Assembly (NCBI RefSeq): GCF_003967515.1 | Contig: NZ_BIFQ01000002.1 | Span: forward strand, 2,418,001-2,482,000 | From: Dictyobacter aurantiacus | GTDB taxonomy: Bacteria > Chloroflexota > Ktedonobacteria > Ktedonobacterales > Ktedonobacteraceae | Reading direction: 5' to 3' | DNA length: 64,000 bases | Part shown: in pieces, positions 9,181-17,860 of the stretch | How the letters are laid out: every line of letters begins with the position of its first letter | How positions within the stretch are numbered: position 1 is the first letter of the stretch | Notes under the pieces: generated by a model | Told to the model about the DNA's origin: nothing | Databases searched by the model: none | What the model saw: the letters and a program-made list of their open reading frames with translations, nothing else | Program-made: the position numbers and the translations under genes

Positions 9181-9465
9181 ACGAAAGGAATTTATTGTAA
9201 TCTCCAGCCGAGAGGCATTTTCATATGCAAGGCGCCAAATAAAGTGAATTGATCGCGCCCGATGTTGTATATGTGGCCTCTCTTGTGGGTATTCTACCCC
9301 TTTCCTCTGGCTTCCCAGGGCACAATGTGACGCGGGAAGCATGTGAAATCTAAACAGCTGCATTCATTTTGTGGAATGCCCTTTTTTAGAGAAGAGGAGC
9401 TGGCAAGCTGCCGAACAGGTATGCTACCAGCTCCTCTTCTTTTTTTGTTTGTCAGGAGGAATTTC
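9181..9465 (+). promoter_or_regulatory. structured leader with two terminator-like hairpins (possible attenuator)
   Basis: The leader contains a possible long-range stem (9210-9216 with 9276-9282, GAGAGGC/GCCTCTC), a stem GCTTCCC/GGGAAGC at about 9311-9341, a 6-bp hairpin 9360-9379 followed by six T, and a 14-bp perfect hairpin 9390-9403/9427-9440 followed by a T-run. The last T-run ends only a few bases before AGGAGG (9454-9459). Two terminator-like elements in front of one gene suggest transcription attenuation. I found no T-box sequence and do not recognise a known riboswitch class. Confidence 0.45.
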
Positions 9466-10692
9466 ATGTATAGATGGAAGGACCAGCTGGGCTTGCCAGA
9501 GACGCAGGGACGGTATGGTTTTTTACTGGTATTGGTCATCGATGCTCTGGGAGCGGGATTGTTTATACCGCTCTCAATCCTCTATTTTCAGGTCACGACT
9601 GACCTTCCCTTGCCGATTATCGGGCTGACCCTGACCTGCGCGACCGTCTGCGCGCTGCCGGTATCGCTGATTACTGGTAGCCTGGTAGATCGTTTTGGGG
9701 CGCGACGGATAACCGCCATCAGTCAGTTGATCCAGGCGATTGGCTTTCTGGGCTATCTCTTTGTGCATACGGTACCTGTCTTTTTCATCATGGCTCTGCT
9801 GGTTACGGCTGGTGGGAGGATCTTTTTCGCGGCCAGCGCGTCGCTCATCGTTGATATTGCTACACCCCGTGAACTGGCCCGCTGGTTCGGACTGGTCGGA
9901 GTCATACGCAATGTCGGGCTGGGGATCGGTGGTTTGCTAGCGGGCATTGTACTGGCAACGCATAATCCAGACATCTACCATCTGCTGATTGGCGCAAGTT
10001 CCCTCTGTTATCTGCTGGCGGCTAGCCTGTTGCTGCGTTTGTCAGAGCCAGGGCACCTACAGTATGAGCAGGTAGAGAAGGTGCCGTATACATCCATTCT
10101 ACGGCATCGCCAGTTCATCTTCTTTCTGATCAGCAGCATCTCTTTTCCTCTCTGCTCGATGATGCTGGCAACGGCCTTCCCAGTCTATGTAACTGAGGCC
10201 GTGCACGCTCCTGACTGGCTGCCGGGTCCGGCTTTGCTGCTCAATTCACTGCTGGTGATCGGCTGTCAAACCTTTATGGTGCGTTTAATGGAGCCATTCC
10301 GCCGTACCAGAACCCTTGGATTGGCTGCTCTTATGTGGGGGATCTCGTGTGGTTGCTTTGCCCTGGCGCTATTTATACCTTCTTTCCTGGTGGTTCCTTA
10401 TCTGTTTCTGGTGGTGGCTATTCATACCCTGGCATCCATATTGTATGGACCAACCACCAGTTCGCTGGTCGCCGACCTTGGTCCTGTGGCCCTGCGTGGA
10501 CGTTACCTGGCAACGTATGAGTTCTCATGGGGGATCGCCAGTGCATTGACCCCGGCCCTGTTCTCGAATCTCTATGTCGTGACACCATCGTTGCCGTGGC
10601 TCTTCCTGGCGGTACTGGTATCTGTGTCAGGAATGAGCCTGCTCTGGCTTGAGCGACGATTGCCTGCACAGGTAGTGTGGGGCAAAAAGTAG
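9466..10692 (+). CDS. major facilitator superfamily transporter
   Basis: Inner-membrane transporter of about 12 segments, 408 aa, with the MFS signature between segments 2 and 3 (GSLVDRFGARR). The overall look is that of a drug- or sugar-type efflux MFS; the substrate is unknown. I chose the ATG at 9466 because AGGAGG lies 6 bases upstream. The open frame continues 41 codons further to 9343, but that part would read through a terminator-like hairpin and is low quality. Expression is probably controlled by the leader at 9181-9465. Confidence 0.88.
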   Translation: MYRWKDQLGLPETQGRYGFLLVLVIDALGAGLFIPLSILYFQVTTDLPLPIIGLTLTCATVCALPVSLITGSLVDRFGARRITAISQLIQAIGFLGYLFVHTVPVFFIMALLVTAGGRIFFAASASLIVDIATPRELARWFGLVGVIRNVGLGIGGLLAGIVLATHNPDIYHLLIGASSLCYLLAASLLLRLSEPGHLQYEQVEKVPYTSILRHRQFIFFLISSISFPLCSMMLATAFPVYVTEAVHAPDWLPGPALLLNSLLVIGCQTFMVRLMEPFRRTRTLGLAALMWGISCGCFALALFIPSFLVVPYLFLVVAIHTLASILYGPTTSSLVADLGPVALRGRYLATYEFSWGIASALTPALFSNLYVVTPSLPWLFLAVLVSVSGMSLLWLERRLPAQVVWGKK

Positions 10693-10816
10693 GACGGTAT
10701 ATAGCTGCTGAGCATGCACGCCTTCTCCCACCCGGACTCTCCGCATGTGCGAGTCCACGCCAAATTTCTCTGTTGTTGCATCGGACGCCCATGTGCGGGT
10801 GCACGCCAGCTTCCCA

Positions 10817-10862
10817 GTGTTGGTGCATCGGGTGCGCTAATGCGCACCCGATGCACCAACAC
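10817..10862. terminator. long perfect stem-loop (21 bp)
   Basis: Arms 10817-10837 and 10842-10862 pair perfectly around loop TAAT. The outer half reads GTGTTGGTGCATCGGG. Its arms closely resemble the hairpin at 39089-39143. It lies between the convergent MFS and aldo/keto reductase genes. Confidence 0.8.
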
Positions 10863-10894
10863 AAAAAACAAAGGCGGCCGCGTATGCGGCCGCC
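10862..10894 (-). terminator. rho-independent terminator of the aldo/keto reductase gene
   Basis: A 9-bp GC-only stem (GGCGGCCGC/GCGGCCGCC at 10873-10881 and 10886-10894, loop GTAT). On the minus strand it is followed by TTTGTTTTTTG, the expected T-tract. Confidence 0.8.
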
Positions 10895-10899
10895 CGAAC

Positions 10900-10918
10900 G
10901 GGGGCGCTCACGTCCCCC
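10900..10918. repeat. GC-rich hairpin repeat, copy 1
   Basis: GGGGGCGCTCACGTCCCCC folds into a 7-bp stem. Nearly the same element (one extra G) recurs at 14255-14274, preceded in both places by CGCCCG plus a few bases. Confidence 0.55.
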
Positions 10919-10938
10919 AGAAAAAGTATGTCTGACAC

Positions 10939-11772
10939 CTAAAAATTAAAGTTATCTGGATCGGCGCCGGTGCGCTCATTGCGGTTCAGACCATCCAGGC
11001 GCTGCACGTCTTCGTCGGAGAGTGTGAAGTCAAACACGTTGGTGTTCTCACGGATACGCTCGGTGTGGATCGACTTCGGGATGGTCACGATGCCATGCTG
11101 CAGATCCCAGCGCAGGATGATTTGTGCCGGTGACTTGTGGTATTTGCTGGCCAGCTCGTCTAGCAATGGAAGGTGATGCTTGCCCGCGATCAGGGGACTC
11201 CAGGCCTCGACCTGGATACCTTTCTGCTGGCAGAAGTTGCGCAGCTCAACCTGGCTGAGCAGTGGATGCAGTTCGATCTGGTTGACGGCTGGCACCACTT
11301 CGCTGTTCTCCAGCAGGTCATTGAGGTGGTGAACATGGAAGTTACTGACGCCGATCGCGCGTACGTGTCCATCGCGGTACAGCTTCTCCATGGCCTTCCA
11401 GGTATCCTTATATTTGCCCTTGACCGGCCAGTGGATCAGGTACAGGTCGATCACGTCAAGGCCCAGCTTCTTGCGGCTCTCGTCGAAGGCGCGCAATGTC
11501 GTATCGTAGCCCTGATTAGAGTTCCATACTTTTGTGGTGACAAAAAGCTCATCGCGCGATACGCCGCTCTGCTTGATAGCGGTGCCCACACCGGTCTCAT
11601 TGCCATACGCGGCCGCCGTATCAATCGAGCGATAGCCGGTCTCCAGCGCATCGCGTACCGCGTTGATGACCTCGTCACCCTCTTTAGTCTGGAAGACACC
11701 AAAGCCAAGCCATGGCATCTGAACACCGTTATTCAGTTTTGTTGTATCCGTGATATGTTGAATATTGGTCAA
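10939..11772 (-). CDS. aldo/keto reductase
   Basis: NADPH-dependent carbonyl reductase of the AKR superfamily, 277 aa, close in style to 2,5-diketo-gluconate reductase and to B. subtilis YvgN/YtbE glyoxal reductases. The catalytic tetrad is complete: D51 and Y56 (SIDTAAAYGNE), K81 (TTKVW), H114 (LIHWPV). The C-terminal cofactor motif IPKSIHTERIREN is present. The start is a TTG at 11772 with AGGAGG 9 bases upstream; no ATG lies nearby before residue 19. It is a single-gene unit with its own terminator at 10862-10894. Likely role: detoxification of reactive aldehydes. Confidence 0.93.
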   Translation of the reverse strand: MTNIQHITDTTKLNNGVQMPWLGFGVFQTKEGDEVINAVRDALETGYRSIDTAAAYGNETGVGTAIKQSGVSRDELFVTTKVWNSNQGYDTTLRAFDESRKKLGLDVIDLYLIHWPVKGKYKDTWKAMEKLYRDGHVRAIGVSNFHVHHLNDLLENSEVVPAVNQIELHPLLSQVELRNFCQQKGIQVEAWSPLIAGKHHLPLLDELASKYHKSPAQIILRWDLQHGIVTIPKSIHTERIRENTNVFDFTLSDEDVQRLDGLNRNERTGADPDNFNF

Positions 11773-12118
11773 AAGTCTGATCCTCCTGAAATTTTATAGG
11801 GGAGAGACAAGTCTGTTGAAGAGCACACAAATACTCCGACATTGTCCATTTCTATTTTTTCAATGTGTCTTACTCTTGTACAAGCATTTTTCTCATAGTA
11901 TTTATCCCCAGCTATATATGAATACGAGCCAGAATGCGTTCTGGAGACAGTAGAGAAGGAAGGCTTCTTTCCGTGAATACAAGATAAATATGATTAATGT
12001 CTTGCTTTCCAGCCCGATAATGTGTATAAATAAATGGTCAATTGCTTGACAGGAGTATTTTTTCGTGTTCAACTCATAGAAGAGAAGATATTCATGTCGA
12101 TTAGAAAGGACCATCATA
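11773..12118. other. divergent intergenic region
   Basis: A 346-base AT-rich gap between the aldo/keto reductase (minus) and the VOC gene (plus). It contains TTGACA at about 12047, but no -10 at proper distance that I trust. No gene seen. Confidence 0.4.
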
Positions 12119-12547
12119 ATGCTGACTGGTATCGGGCATCTCGCATTTTACATTTCCGATCTTGAGAAGTCACTGGACTTTTATTGTCAGAAACTGGGCC
12201 TGAAAGAGGCCTTCAGACTTGACCGTGAAGGTACACCATCGCCCTGGATCGTATATCTTCAGGTTTCGCCGGGCAATTTTATTGAGCTCTTTCCTGGTGG
12301 CGCCGGCGAGAATCGCCCGCGTGGCCAGAACGTTGGTTATAATCATCTCTGCCTGCTGGTCGATGATATGGCGGCAACCCTGCAGGAGCTTAAAGGCCGG
12401 GGCGTAGAGATTACCGGTGAAGCCAAACAAGGTATAGATCATAATCTGCAGTACTGGCTTAATGATCCCGATGGCAATGCCATCGAACTGATGCAGATCG
12501 TCAGCGATTCGCCGCATGCGCAGGCCGATGCGCGCTGGCGGGCCTGA
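12119..12547 (+). CDS. VOC family (glyoxalase/dioxygenase fold) protein
   Basis: Cytoplasmic metalloenzyme of the vicinal oxygen chelate superfamily, 142 aa, with two beta-alpha-beta-beta-beta modules. The four ligand positions are filled: H7 (GIGHLAFY), E56 (FIELFP), H76 (YNHLCLL) and E123 (AIELMQ). This is the pattern of glyoxalase I or lactoylglutathione lyase-like proteins, but glyoxalase, epimerase, dioxygenase and resistance proteins share it. An AAAGGA-like ribosome site precedes the ATG. It stands near an aldo/keto reductase and a quinone oxidoreductase, which would fit a carbonyl-stress cluster, though the genes are separate units. Confidence 0.85.
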   Translation: MLTGIGHLAFYISDLEKSLDFYCQKLGLKEAFRLDREGTPSPWIVYLQVSPGNFIELFPGGAGENRPRGQNVGYNHLCLLVDDMAATLQELKGRGVEITGEAKQGIDHNLQYWLNDPDGNAIELMQIVSDSPHAQADARWRA

Positions 12548-12707
12548 TTTGTGATGTCGCGGGTAGCAGTGACAATTGCTGATGGTGCATGAAAACGCGC
12601 GGGAATGCATACATCTTGTCCTCTATCGATGGTCGGTGAGCGTGTAGGGCTTAGGCGATCGAGTTTGTGAAGCGTGCTCGTGAAGATCTTTCACAGGAGG
12701 CCTGCTG

Positions 12708-13052
12708 ATGTATTTAGAAGATATCCTCAGCGTATGCTTGCAGGGACTCAACAGCCGCTATCCCGACCATGTCATTGATATCAACCTGGAGATCATGACC
12801 CTGACTGATATTGATGCCAAAGGATGGAAAGCGGATGAGTTGATCAAGCATCTCAACGAGAAGGCGCCCCACTTTCTACAGAAGATGGCGCGTATGATCG
12901 TAGATAGCTGTGAAACGGTTATCTACCTGCTGGACATCTCGGAAGAGACGCCAGCCCTCTGGCTCCACTGTCAGGGAAAACTGCCGCCCTGCCATGAACA
13001 TTCCAGAAAGGCACAAAAAGTCGGACAGCAAAATATGATTGCGAATCTGTGA
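12708..13052 (+). CDS. hypothetical protein
   Basis: A 114-aa protein that I do not recognise. It has a strong ribosome site (AGGAGG, about 9 bases before the ATG) and ends just before the stem-loop at 13067-13114, so it is probably real. No signal peptide or membrane segment. A loose Cys/His set at the C-terminal side (LHCQGKLPPCHEH) could bind metal, but this is only a hint. Confidence 0.6.
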   Translation: MYLEDILSVCLQGLNSRYPDHVIDINLEIMTLTDIDAKGWKADELIKHLNEKAPHFLQKMARMIVDSCETVIYLLDISEETPALWLHCQGKLPPCHEHSRKAQKVGQQNMIANL

Positions 13053-13066
13053 AATAGCTGTTATGG

Positions 13067-13114
13067 AGGCAAGGCCGGATGTGCGTAGTTCTCTACACAC
13101 GCCCGGCCTTGCCT
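13067..13114. terminator. bidirectional stem-loop between convergent genes
   Basis: Arms of 22 bases (13067-13088 and 13093-13114) with two mismatches and loop TTCT. The outer 12 bp (AGGCAAGGCCGG) are perfect. It ends 5 bases before the stop of the quinone oxidoreductase gene and starts 15 bases after the stop at 13052. Confidence 0.8.
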
Positions 13115-13118
13115 GTGT

Positions 13119-14060
13119 TTACTGCTGGTTGGCGACTTTGAGCACGATGCGTCCACGACCATGGCCGGTCTTGCTGCGCTGATGCGCCTGAGCCGCTTCA
13201 GCGAGCGGATAGGTAGCTTCAAGCTCGACCTTCAACTTGCCCTCTTGTATCAACTTCGCGAAGGTCTCCAGGAGATCATGCGAAACCTGGGCAGAAAAGC
13301 GCTCAACGCGCGCATTTTTCTCCTTTGCCTGCGCCTCCTCCGGCTGGCCCGCGATCGTCACCAGGGTGCCACCATTTTTCAGCGCCTTGAGCGATGAAGC
13401 CAGGGTTGGAGCGCCCACAGTATCAAAGACCAGGTCCGCATCGTGCACGGCCTGTTCGACCGGCTCGGAAGTATAGTCAATAACCCTATCGGCACCCAGC
13501 GAGCGCACAAAGTCAACGTTTGAGCTTGAGGTGGTGGCGATGACACGAGCGCCCTTCCAGTGAGCAAACTGGACCGCGAACAGGCCAACGCCACCGGAGG
13601 CACCCTGGACCAGGACGGTCTGTCCAGGTTGCAGATCGCCATGGTCGAACAGACCCTGCCACGCGGTCGTCGCGCCCACTGGGATGGCCGCGGCCTCTTC
13701 AAAGCTGAGCGTGTCAGGTTTCAATGCCAGGGTATTGATTGAAGCGGGAATATATTCTGTGTAGCCACCTTTAGCGCTCTGTCCAAAGACCGCCTGTCCC
13801 TTCTGGAACGCCGTTACTCCGGGTCCCACTTCCTCGATGATGCCCGCGATGTCGCGGCCAGGGATGTATGGGAACTGCACCGGCCAGAAGTCCTTCATCC
13901 AGCCTTCGGTAATCTTCCAATCGACCGGATTTACTCCGACCGCATAAACGCGTACGAGCACCTCATCAGTCTGGGGATCGGGAATCTGCGTCTGCTCAAG
14001 CTTAAGCTCTTCCGGACCGCCATAATTGTGAATACGTATTGCCTGTGCTTGTTTAGCCAT
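13119..14060 (-). CDS. NADP-dependent quinone oxidoreductase (zinc-free MDR)
   Basis: Medium-chain dehydrogenase/reductase of the zeta-crystallin/QOR group, 313 aa, reducing quinones or alpha,beta-unsaturated carbonyls with NADPH. The N-terminal GroES-like domain carries NPVDWKITEG and PYIPGRDIAGIIEEVG; the Rossmann domain has VQGASGGVGLFAVQFA. The zinc-ligand cysteines of alcohol dehydrogenases are missing, as expected for this branch. It is a single-gene unit in a neighbourhood of detoxification enzymes. Confidence 0.92.
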   Translation of the reverse strand: MAKQAQAIRIHNYGGPEELKLEQTQIPDPQTDEVLVRVYAVGVNPVDWKITEGWMKDFWPVQFPYIPGRDIAGIIEEVGPGVTAFQKGQAVFGQSAKGGYTEYIPASINTLALKPDTLSFEEAAAIPVGATTAWQGLFDHGDLQPGQTVLVQGASGGVGLFAVQFAHWKGARVIATTSSSNVDFVRSLGADRVIDYTSEPVEQAVHDADLVFDTVGAPTLASSLKALKNGGTLVTIAGQPEEAQAKEKNARVERFSAQVSHDLLETFAKLIQEGKLKVELEATYPLAEAAQAHQRSKTGHGRGRIVLKVANQQ

Positions 14061-14287
14061 AACAGATGAACTCCTTTTACTTTTCCTGCAAACTCTCTTT
14101 TTGACACGTATGTGTATTTCGTTGGTAACTTCTATCTGATGTGTATGAAATACATGAGTGGGTATCTTTGCGTCTATATGTGTGTCTGACTCTCATGATG
14201 ATGGCCTGCGACCTGCATCGGTTTTCGCACCTGCTGCGCAGCAGACGCCCGTGCGGGGGCGCTCACGTGCCCCCATGGTGATGAGTG
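14061..14287. repeat. intergenic region with palindrome and GC-rich hairpin, copy 2
   Basis: A perfect 14-base palindrome CTGCTGCGCAGCAG (14231-14244) is followed by the GC-rich hairpin GGGGGCGCTCACGTGCCCCC (14255-14274), a near copy of 10900-10918. The rest of the gap is AT-rich and must hold the promoter of the quinone oxidoreductase. Confidence 0.5.
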
Positions 14288-14491
14288 TCAGGCACGTTCT
14301 ATGAGAATACCTGGAGCCATACTGTTGCATAACGCCAGGACTTTTTGCCATGCCTCGGCAGGGAGATCAGGGTGGCAATGGCGATGAACTGGCCGTTTGT
14401 ACAGGAGGATCTCTGTCTTTTGAACAATGTCACCGTCGAGCGGGTGAGAGATACTATTGTAAATAAGGGGGCTGAAGAGAGAGGTTAACAT
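14288..14491 (-). CDS. possible small protein (67 aa), uncertain
   Basis: An open frame with ATG at 14491, no recognisable ribosome site and no family that I know. Its C-terminal half (KRPVHRHCHPDLPAEAWQKV) is rich in His/Cys and looks protein-like. The hairpin repeat at 14255-14274 lies just beyond its stop, as hairpins do after real genes in this window. It may be real or a chance frame. Confidence 0.28.
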   Translation of the reverse strand: MLTSLFSPLIYNSISHPLDGDIVQKTEILLYKRPVHRHCHPDLPAEAWQKVLALCNSMAPGILIERA

Positions 14492-14517
14492 AAGAATAAG
14501 ATGGAAGGATAAAATGC

Positions 14518-15204
14518 ATGTATATTCAAGAACTTACCATACAGACTCAGAAGCTGAGCGAGCAGAAAGCTTTTTATAGTACCGTGCTGGAGTTACCTAT
14601 CGTCGCTGAGACGGCGACCTCCTTTACGGTTCAGGCTGGCACGACCCGGCTCACCCTGCTGCAGACACAGCAAGAGGTGCTCTATCATATGGCCTTTACG
14701 ATTCCGCGCAACAAGTTTCAGCAGGCCAAGGACTGGATTGCGCAACGCATACCACTTTTGCCGTTAAAGACGGGTGAAGATGAAATCTTCTTTTCCGGCC
14801 TCGATGCACGTTCATTCTACTTTGGGGATGCTGATAATAACATCCTGGAATACATGGTACATAACGGTCTGGAGCACGAAACACCGGGAGCATTTGGGCC
14901 GCAAGATGTTCTGCGCGTGAGTGAGATAGGCTTGCCGGTAGAGGATGTACCGGCCATGGCTACGCAATTGGAGCAGCAGCAAGGGATCGTCTCTTATCCT
15001 GCGCCGAACCAGATCTCCAGCGATTTTGCCTATCTGGGCGACATTTTTGGTCAACTGGTAGTGGTAAAAACCGGACGTCCCTGGTTGCCTACCGAAACGG
15101 TAACGGCCATTGTCTCGCCGGTGCAGGCTGTCATCAGCGGTCAGCGTGAAGAGCAGATCCAGTCCTCATTCTATCCCTACACCATTACTGTGCATGCCGC
15201 ATAA
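14518..15204 (+). CDS. VOC family protein, two-module
   Basis: A 228-aa vicinal oxygen chelate-fold protein with an N-terminal glyoxalase-like module (QELTIQTQKLSEQKAFYSTV to NILEYMVH) and a second, divergent module from about residue 135 (VSEIGLPVEDVPAMATQLEQ). The usual first metal His is replaced by Thr/Gln in the first module, so the metal site may be lost or moved. GGAAGGAT precedes the ATG at 14518; an ATG at 14514 is out of frame. Function unknown; binding of a small hydrophobic or toxic compound is possible. Confidence 0.75.
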   Translation: MYIQELTIQTQKLSEQKAFYSTVLELPIVAETATSFTVQAGTTRLTLLQTQQEVLYHMAFTIPRNKFQQAKDWIAQRIPLLPLKTGEDEIFFSGLDARSFYFGDADNNILEYMVHNGLEHETPGAFGPQDVLRVSEIGLPVEDVPAMATQLEQQQGIVSYPAPNQISSDFAYLGDIFGQLVVVKTGRPWLPTETVTAIVSPVQAVISGQREEQIQSSFYPYTITVHAA

Positions 15205-15236
15205 GAGCGCCTCTTCATGGGCGCTCTCCCCTTTTC
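15204..15236 (+). terminator. rho-independent terminator after the VOC gene
   Basis: An 8-bp stem AGAGCGCC/GGGCGCTCT-type (15204-15211 with 15220-15227, 8-base loop) directly at the stop codon, followed by CCCCTTTTCTCTTT. Confidence 0.65.
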
Positions 15237-15392
15237 TCTTTCAAAAAAAGAATGATAAACAAGCAAGGTGTATTCCAATGTATTTATGAGAGCGTGTAAG
15301 CAATAAGAGCGATTCAATGCTCAAATTGTTGACTTTCTTGTATGATCTTCTCGTGAAAACCTGTTGATAGCGGGCCGGACAGGAGGCATAGT

Positions 15393-16538
15393 ATGTACTC
15401 CTCACCATCCATCAATGATCAGTTGATCATGCGATGTGAGCAATTAGAGCAATTGCTTATTGCTTTGCGACACAGGGGATATGAGGTCGTCGGTCCCACT
15501 GTACACAACGAGGCCATTGTCTATAATGTGCTGACCTCAATAAACGATCTCCCCAGGGGTTATACAGACGAGCAGGATGGTGGTGTCTATCGGCTCAAGC
15601 GGCGCAATGATGATGCCTTCTTTGGTTATGCCGTTGGCCCGCATTCGTGGAAGCAGTTTCTGCATCCTTCCATCACACGCCTGTGGCGTGCGCAGCGTGA
15701 CGAGCAGGGTATTCATATAGCTGTGAGTGATGATGATAGCCATAGATATGCTTTTATCGGTGTACGCTCCTGTGAGTTGCACGCCATTGCCATTCAGGAT
15801 CGTGTGTTTTTGCAGGATGCCTATATCGATCCAATCTACCAGGAGCGCAGAAAGGATCTTTTTATTGTCGCCCTCAATTGCGGGCAGGCTGGTGGAACCT
15901 GCTTTTGTACCTCAATGCAGACGGGCCCGCGCGCAACTACTGGCTATGATCTGGCACTGACAGAGATCATAGATGCACACAACCACTTCTTTGTCGTTCA
16001 GATTGGAAGTGAAGCGGGCGCAGACATAATGCATGCTCTAGAGTGTCAACCGGCAGGGGATGAAGAGATCGCACGGGCCGAGCAGGTAGTAGAGCAGACG
16101 GCCCGCTCGATGGGACGCCAGATGCCAACCTCTCCGCAGGGCATCAAAGATCTGTTGGCGCGCAACCTGGAGCATTCACGTTGGGATGACGTGGCTCAAC
16201 GCTGCTTGAGTTGCACCAACTGCACCATGGTTTGTCCGACCTGTTTTTGCACCACTATAGAGGATACTACCGATCTGGCGGATAAAGAGACCGAGCGCGT
16301 ACGCAAGTGGGACTCATGCTTTAACGTGGACTTCTCGTATCTGTATGGAGGTAGCGTACGTACTTCGTCCAAATCACGCTATCGGCAGTGGATGACGCAT
16401 AAGCTCTCAACGTGGTTCGACCAGTTTGGCTCATCTGGTTGTGTCGGTTGTGGCCGCTGCATTACCTGGTGTCCAGTGGGTATCGACATCACGGAAGAGG
16501 CATGCGCCATCTATGACAGCGAGCAAAAGGAGTCCTAG
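15393..16538 (+). CDS. hydB: hydrogenase beta subunit, HydB/AsrA-type iron-sulfur protein
   Basis: Electron-transfer subunit (381 aa) of a cytoplasmic NADP-linked [NiFe]-hydrogenase (sulfhydrogenase type). It has two C-terminal cluster motifs: C271-x2-C274-x2-C277-x3-C281, with extra Cys at 284 and 286, and C350-x2-C353-x2-C356-x3-C360-P. They should hold two [4Fe-4S] clusters linking the flavin subunit to the small subunit. The same fold forms the A subunit of anaerobic sulfite reductase; the hydrogenase genes downstream decide the role. AGGAGG lies 7 bases before the ATG. It is the first gene of a tight operon whose B-G-D-A order matches the Pyrococcus hyd operon, as I recall it. No convincing promoter was found upstream. 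Confidence 0.9.
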   Translation: MYSSPSINDQLIMRCEQLEQLLIALRHRGYEVVGPTVHNEAIVYNVLTSINDLPRGYTDEQDGGVYRLKRRNDDAFFGYAVGPHSWKQFLHPSITRLWRAQRDEQGIHIAVSDDDSHRYAFIGVRSCELHAIAIQDRVFLQDAYIDPIYQERRKDLFIVALNCGQAGGTCFCTSMQTGPRATTGYDLALTEIIDAHNHFFVVQIGSEAGADIMHALECQPAGDEEIARAEQVVEQTARSMGRQMPTSPQGIKDLLARNLEHSRWDDVAQRCLSCTNCTMVCPTCFCTTIEDTTDLADKETERVRKWDSCFNVDFSYLYGGSVRTSSKSRYRQWMTHKLSTWFDQFGSSGCVGCGRCITWCPVGIDITEEACAIYDSEQKES

Positions 16539-16540
16539 CC

Positions 16541-17011
16541 ATGCCAACGTGTGAACAGATCCTGATTGCCCATCCTTTTTTCAAAGATCTGCCCCTGTAC
16601 TATCTCCATCAACTGGCCGCCCTGGCCACGCCGGTTGAGTATGAGCCCAATCAGTATATCTTTCATGAAGGTCAGCCAGCCGAATATTTCTATGTGATTA
16701 TCGAGGGCAAAGTTGCGCTGGAGACCTTTGCGGCCGATCGCGGCGCTCTCTCCATCGAGACCATCGAGGCGGGCGAGGTATTGGGCTGGTCATGGTTATT
16801 CGAGCCGTATTGCTGGCATTTTAGTGCCCATGTTATCGAGAAGGTCAAGGCCATTGCGCTGCATGGAGCATCTCTGCGTTACATGTGCGAGAACGACAAT
16901 GTTTTTGGATATCGACTCGTCAAGCGGGTAGCATATATCGTTATGCGGAGGCTACAAACAACGCGCCTGCAACTGCTTGATATTTACCAGACCGGGGCGG
17001 GAGGTAGTTGA
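16541..17011 (+). CDS. cyclic nucleotide-binding domain protein without DNA-binding domain
   Basis: A 156-aa protein made almost entirely of one CRP-type beta-barrel (YIFHEGQPAEYFYVIIEGKV and SIETIEAGEVLGWSWLFEP). CRP/FNR regulators continue with a winged helix of about 70 residues; here the chain stops after the C-helix, so it cannot bind DNA in the usual way. The phosphate-binding motif of cAMP sites (GExAL.....R.A) is only partly kept, so the ligand may not be a cyclic nucleotide. It begins 2 bases after hydB and its stop TGA overlaps the ATG of hydG by one base. It is therefore translated with the hydrogenase and may regulate or scaffold the complex. Confidence 0.82.
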   Translation: MPTCEQILIAHPFFKDLPLYYLHQLAALATPVEYEPNQYIFHEGQPAEYFYVIIEGKVALETFAADRGALSIETIEAGEVLGWSWLFEPYCWHFSAHVIEKVKAIALHGASLRYMCENDNVFGYRLVKRVAYIVMRRLQTTRLQLLDIYQTGAGGS

Positions 17012-17859
17012 TGATACTGACAGACAAAATTGATCCTATACCTATGCTACCACGCTGGTATCGTATCCGGCGCAGGCAGGATGAGCTTCCCAATATTGTG
17101 ACCTTTGAGCTTGAGGAGGCGGACAATAGCAACCGGCTTCTTTTCTCGTGCGGGCAGTTCAATATGCTATATGTGTTTGGGGTGGGTGAAATACCGATCT
17201 CGATCAGCGGCGATCCGGATCATCCGGAGCAGATGGTTCATACTATTCGCGCGGTTGGTAACGTTTCAAACGCACTCTGCGGGATGCAACCGGGAGCCGT
17301 GCTTGGGGTGCGTGGCCCCTTTGGACGTCCCTGGCCGCTTGATCAGGCCGAGGGCAAAGATCTGTTGTTGATAGCCGGTGGTTTGGGACTCGCGCCGTTG
17401 CGCTCTGTCATGCATTACGTTAGTGCTCACCGCCAAAACTTTGGCCGCGTGACACTGCTCTATGGTGCGCGCACGCCTGAGGACATTCTCTATCGCGTGG
17501 ACTGTGAACGCTGGCGTGCCCGACTGGACCTGGATGTTGTCGTAACGGTCGATCGGGCCAGTGAGCGCTGGCGCGGCAGTGTTGGTGTCGTTCCTAAATT
17601 GATCGGGCGCGCCTTTTTTGAACCGCTGAACACACTGGCGTTTGTCTGCGGGCCAGAGATCATGATGCGCTTTGTCGTCAATGAGTTAGAGAGATGTGGT
17701 GTCCCATGCGAACAGATATATATATCGATGGAGCGTAACATGAAGTGTGCCATTGGCCATTGTGGACACTGCCAGTATGGTCCCACCTTTGTTTGCAAGG
17801 ATGGGCCGGTGCTGTCCTACATACGGGTGCGAGACCTACTATTTAAACGGGAGATCTAA
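17011..17859 (+). CDS. hydG: hydrogenase gamma subunit, FAD/NAD(P)-binding HydG/AsrB-type
   Basis: Flavoprotein subunit (282 aa) that passes electrons between NAD(P)H and the iron-sulfur clusters. It has a ferredoxin-NADP reductase-type FAD barrel (residues about 10-100), a nucleotide-binding domain ([20 protein letters not shown] and [13 protein letters not shown]) and a C-terminal [2Fe-2S] motif with four cysteines ([15 protein letters not shown], then VCKDG). This is the layout of sulfhydrogenase gamma and dihydroorotate dehydrogenase electron-transfer subunits. The ATG at 17011 overlaps the previous stop (TGATG); the next gene follows after one base. Translational coupling is likely. Confidence 0.92.
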   Translation: MILTDKIDPIPMLPRWYRIRRRQDELPNIVTFELEEADNSNRLLFSCGQFNMLYVFGVGEIPISISGDPDHPEQMVHTIRAVGNVSNALCGMQPGAVLGVRGPFGRPWPLDQAEGKDLLLIAGGLGLAPLRSVMHYVSAHRQNFGRVTLLYGARTPEDILYRVDCERWRARLDLDVVVTVDRASERWRGSVGVVPKLIGRAFFEPLNTLAFVCGPEIMMRFVVNELERCGVPCEQIYISMERNMKCAIGHCGHCQYGPTFVCKDGPVLSYIRVRDLLFKREI

Positions 17860-17860
17860 G

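Noticed and set aside
9343-9465. N-terminal extension of the MFS transporter frame
   Set aside because: It would translate through two terminator-like hairpins; the ATG at 9466 has an ideal ribosome site and begins a normal MFS N-terminus.
10817-10862. Long palindromes as ends of insertion sequences
   Set aside because: No transposase, target duplications or paired ends at matching distance were found; positions at gene ends fit terminators or extragenic palindromes better.
10418-10949. Several overlapping frames around the end of the MFS gene
   Set aside because: They are antisense or cross the hairpin cluster 10817-10918; rich in Pro, Arg and His from GC-rich palindromes, with no family resemblance.
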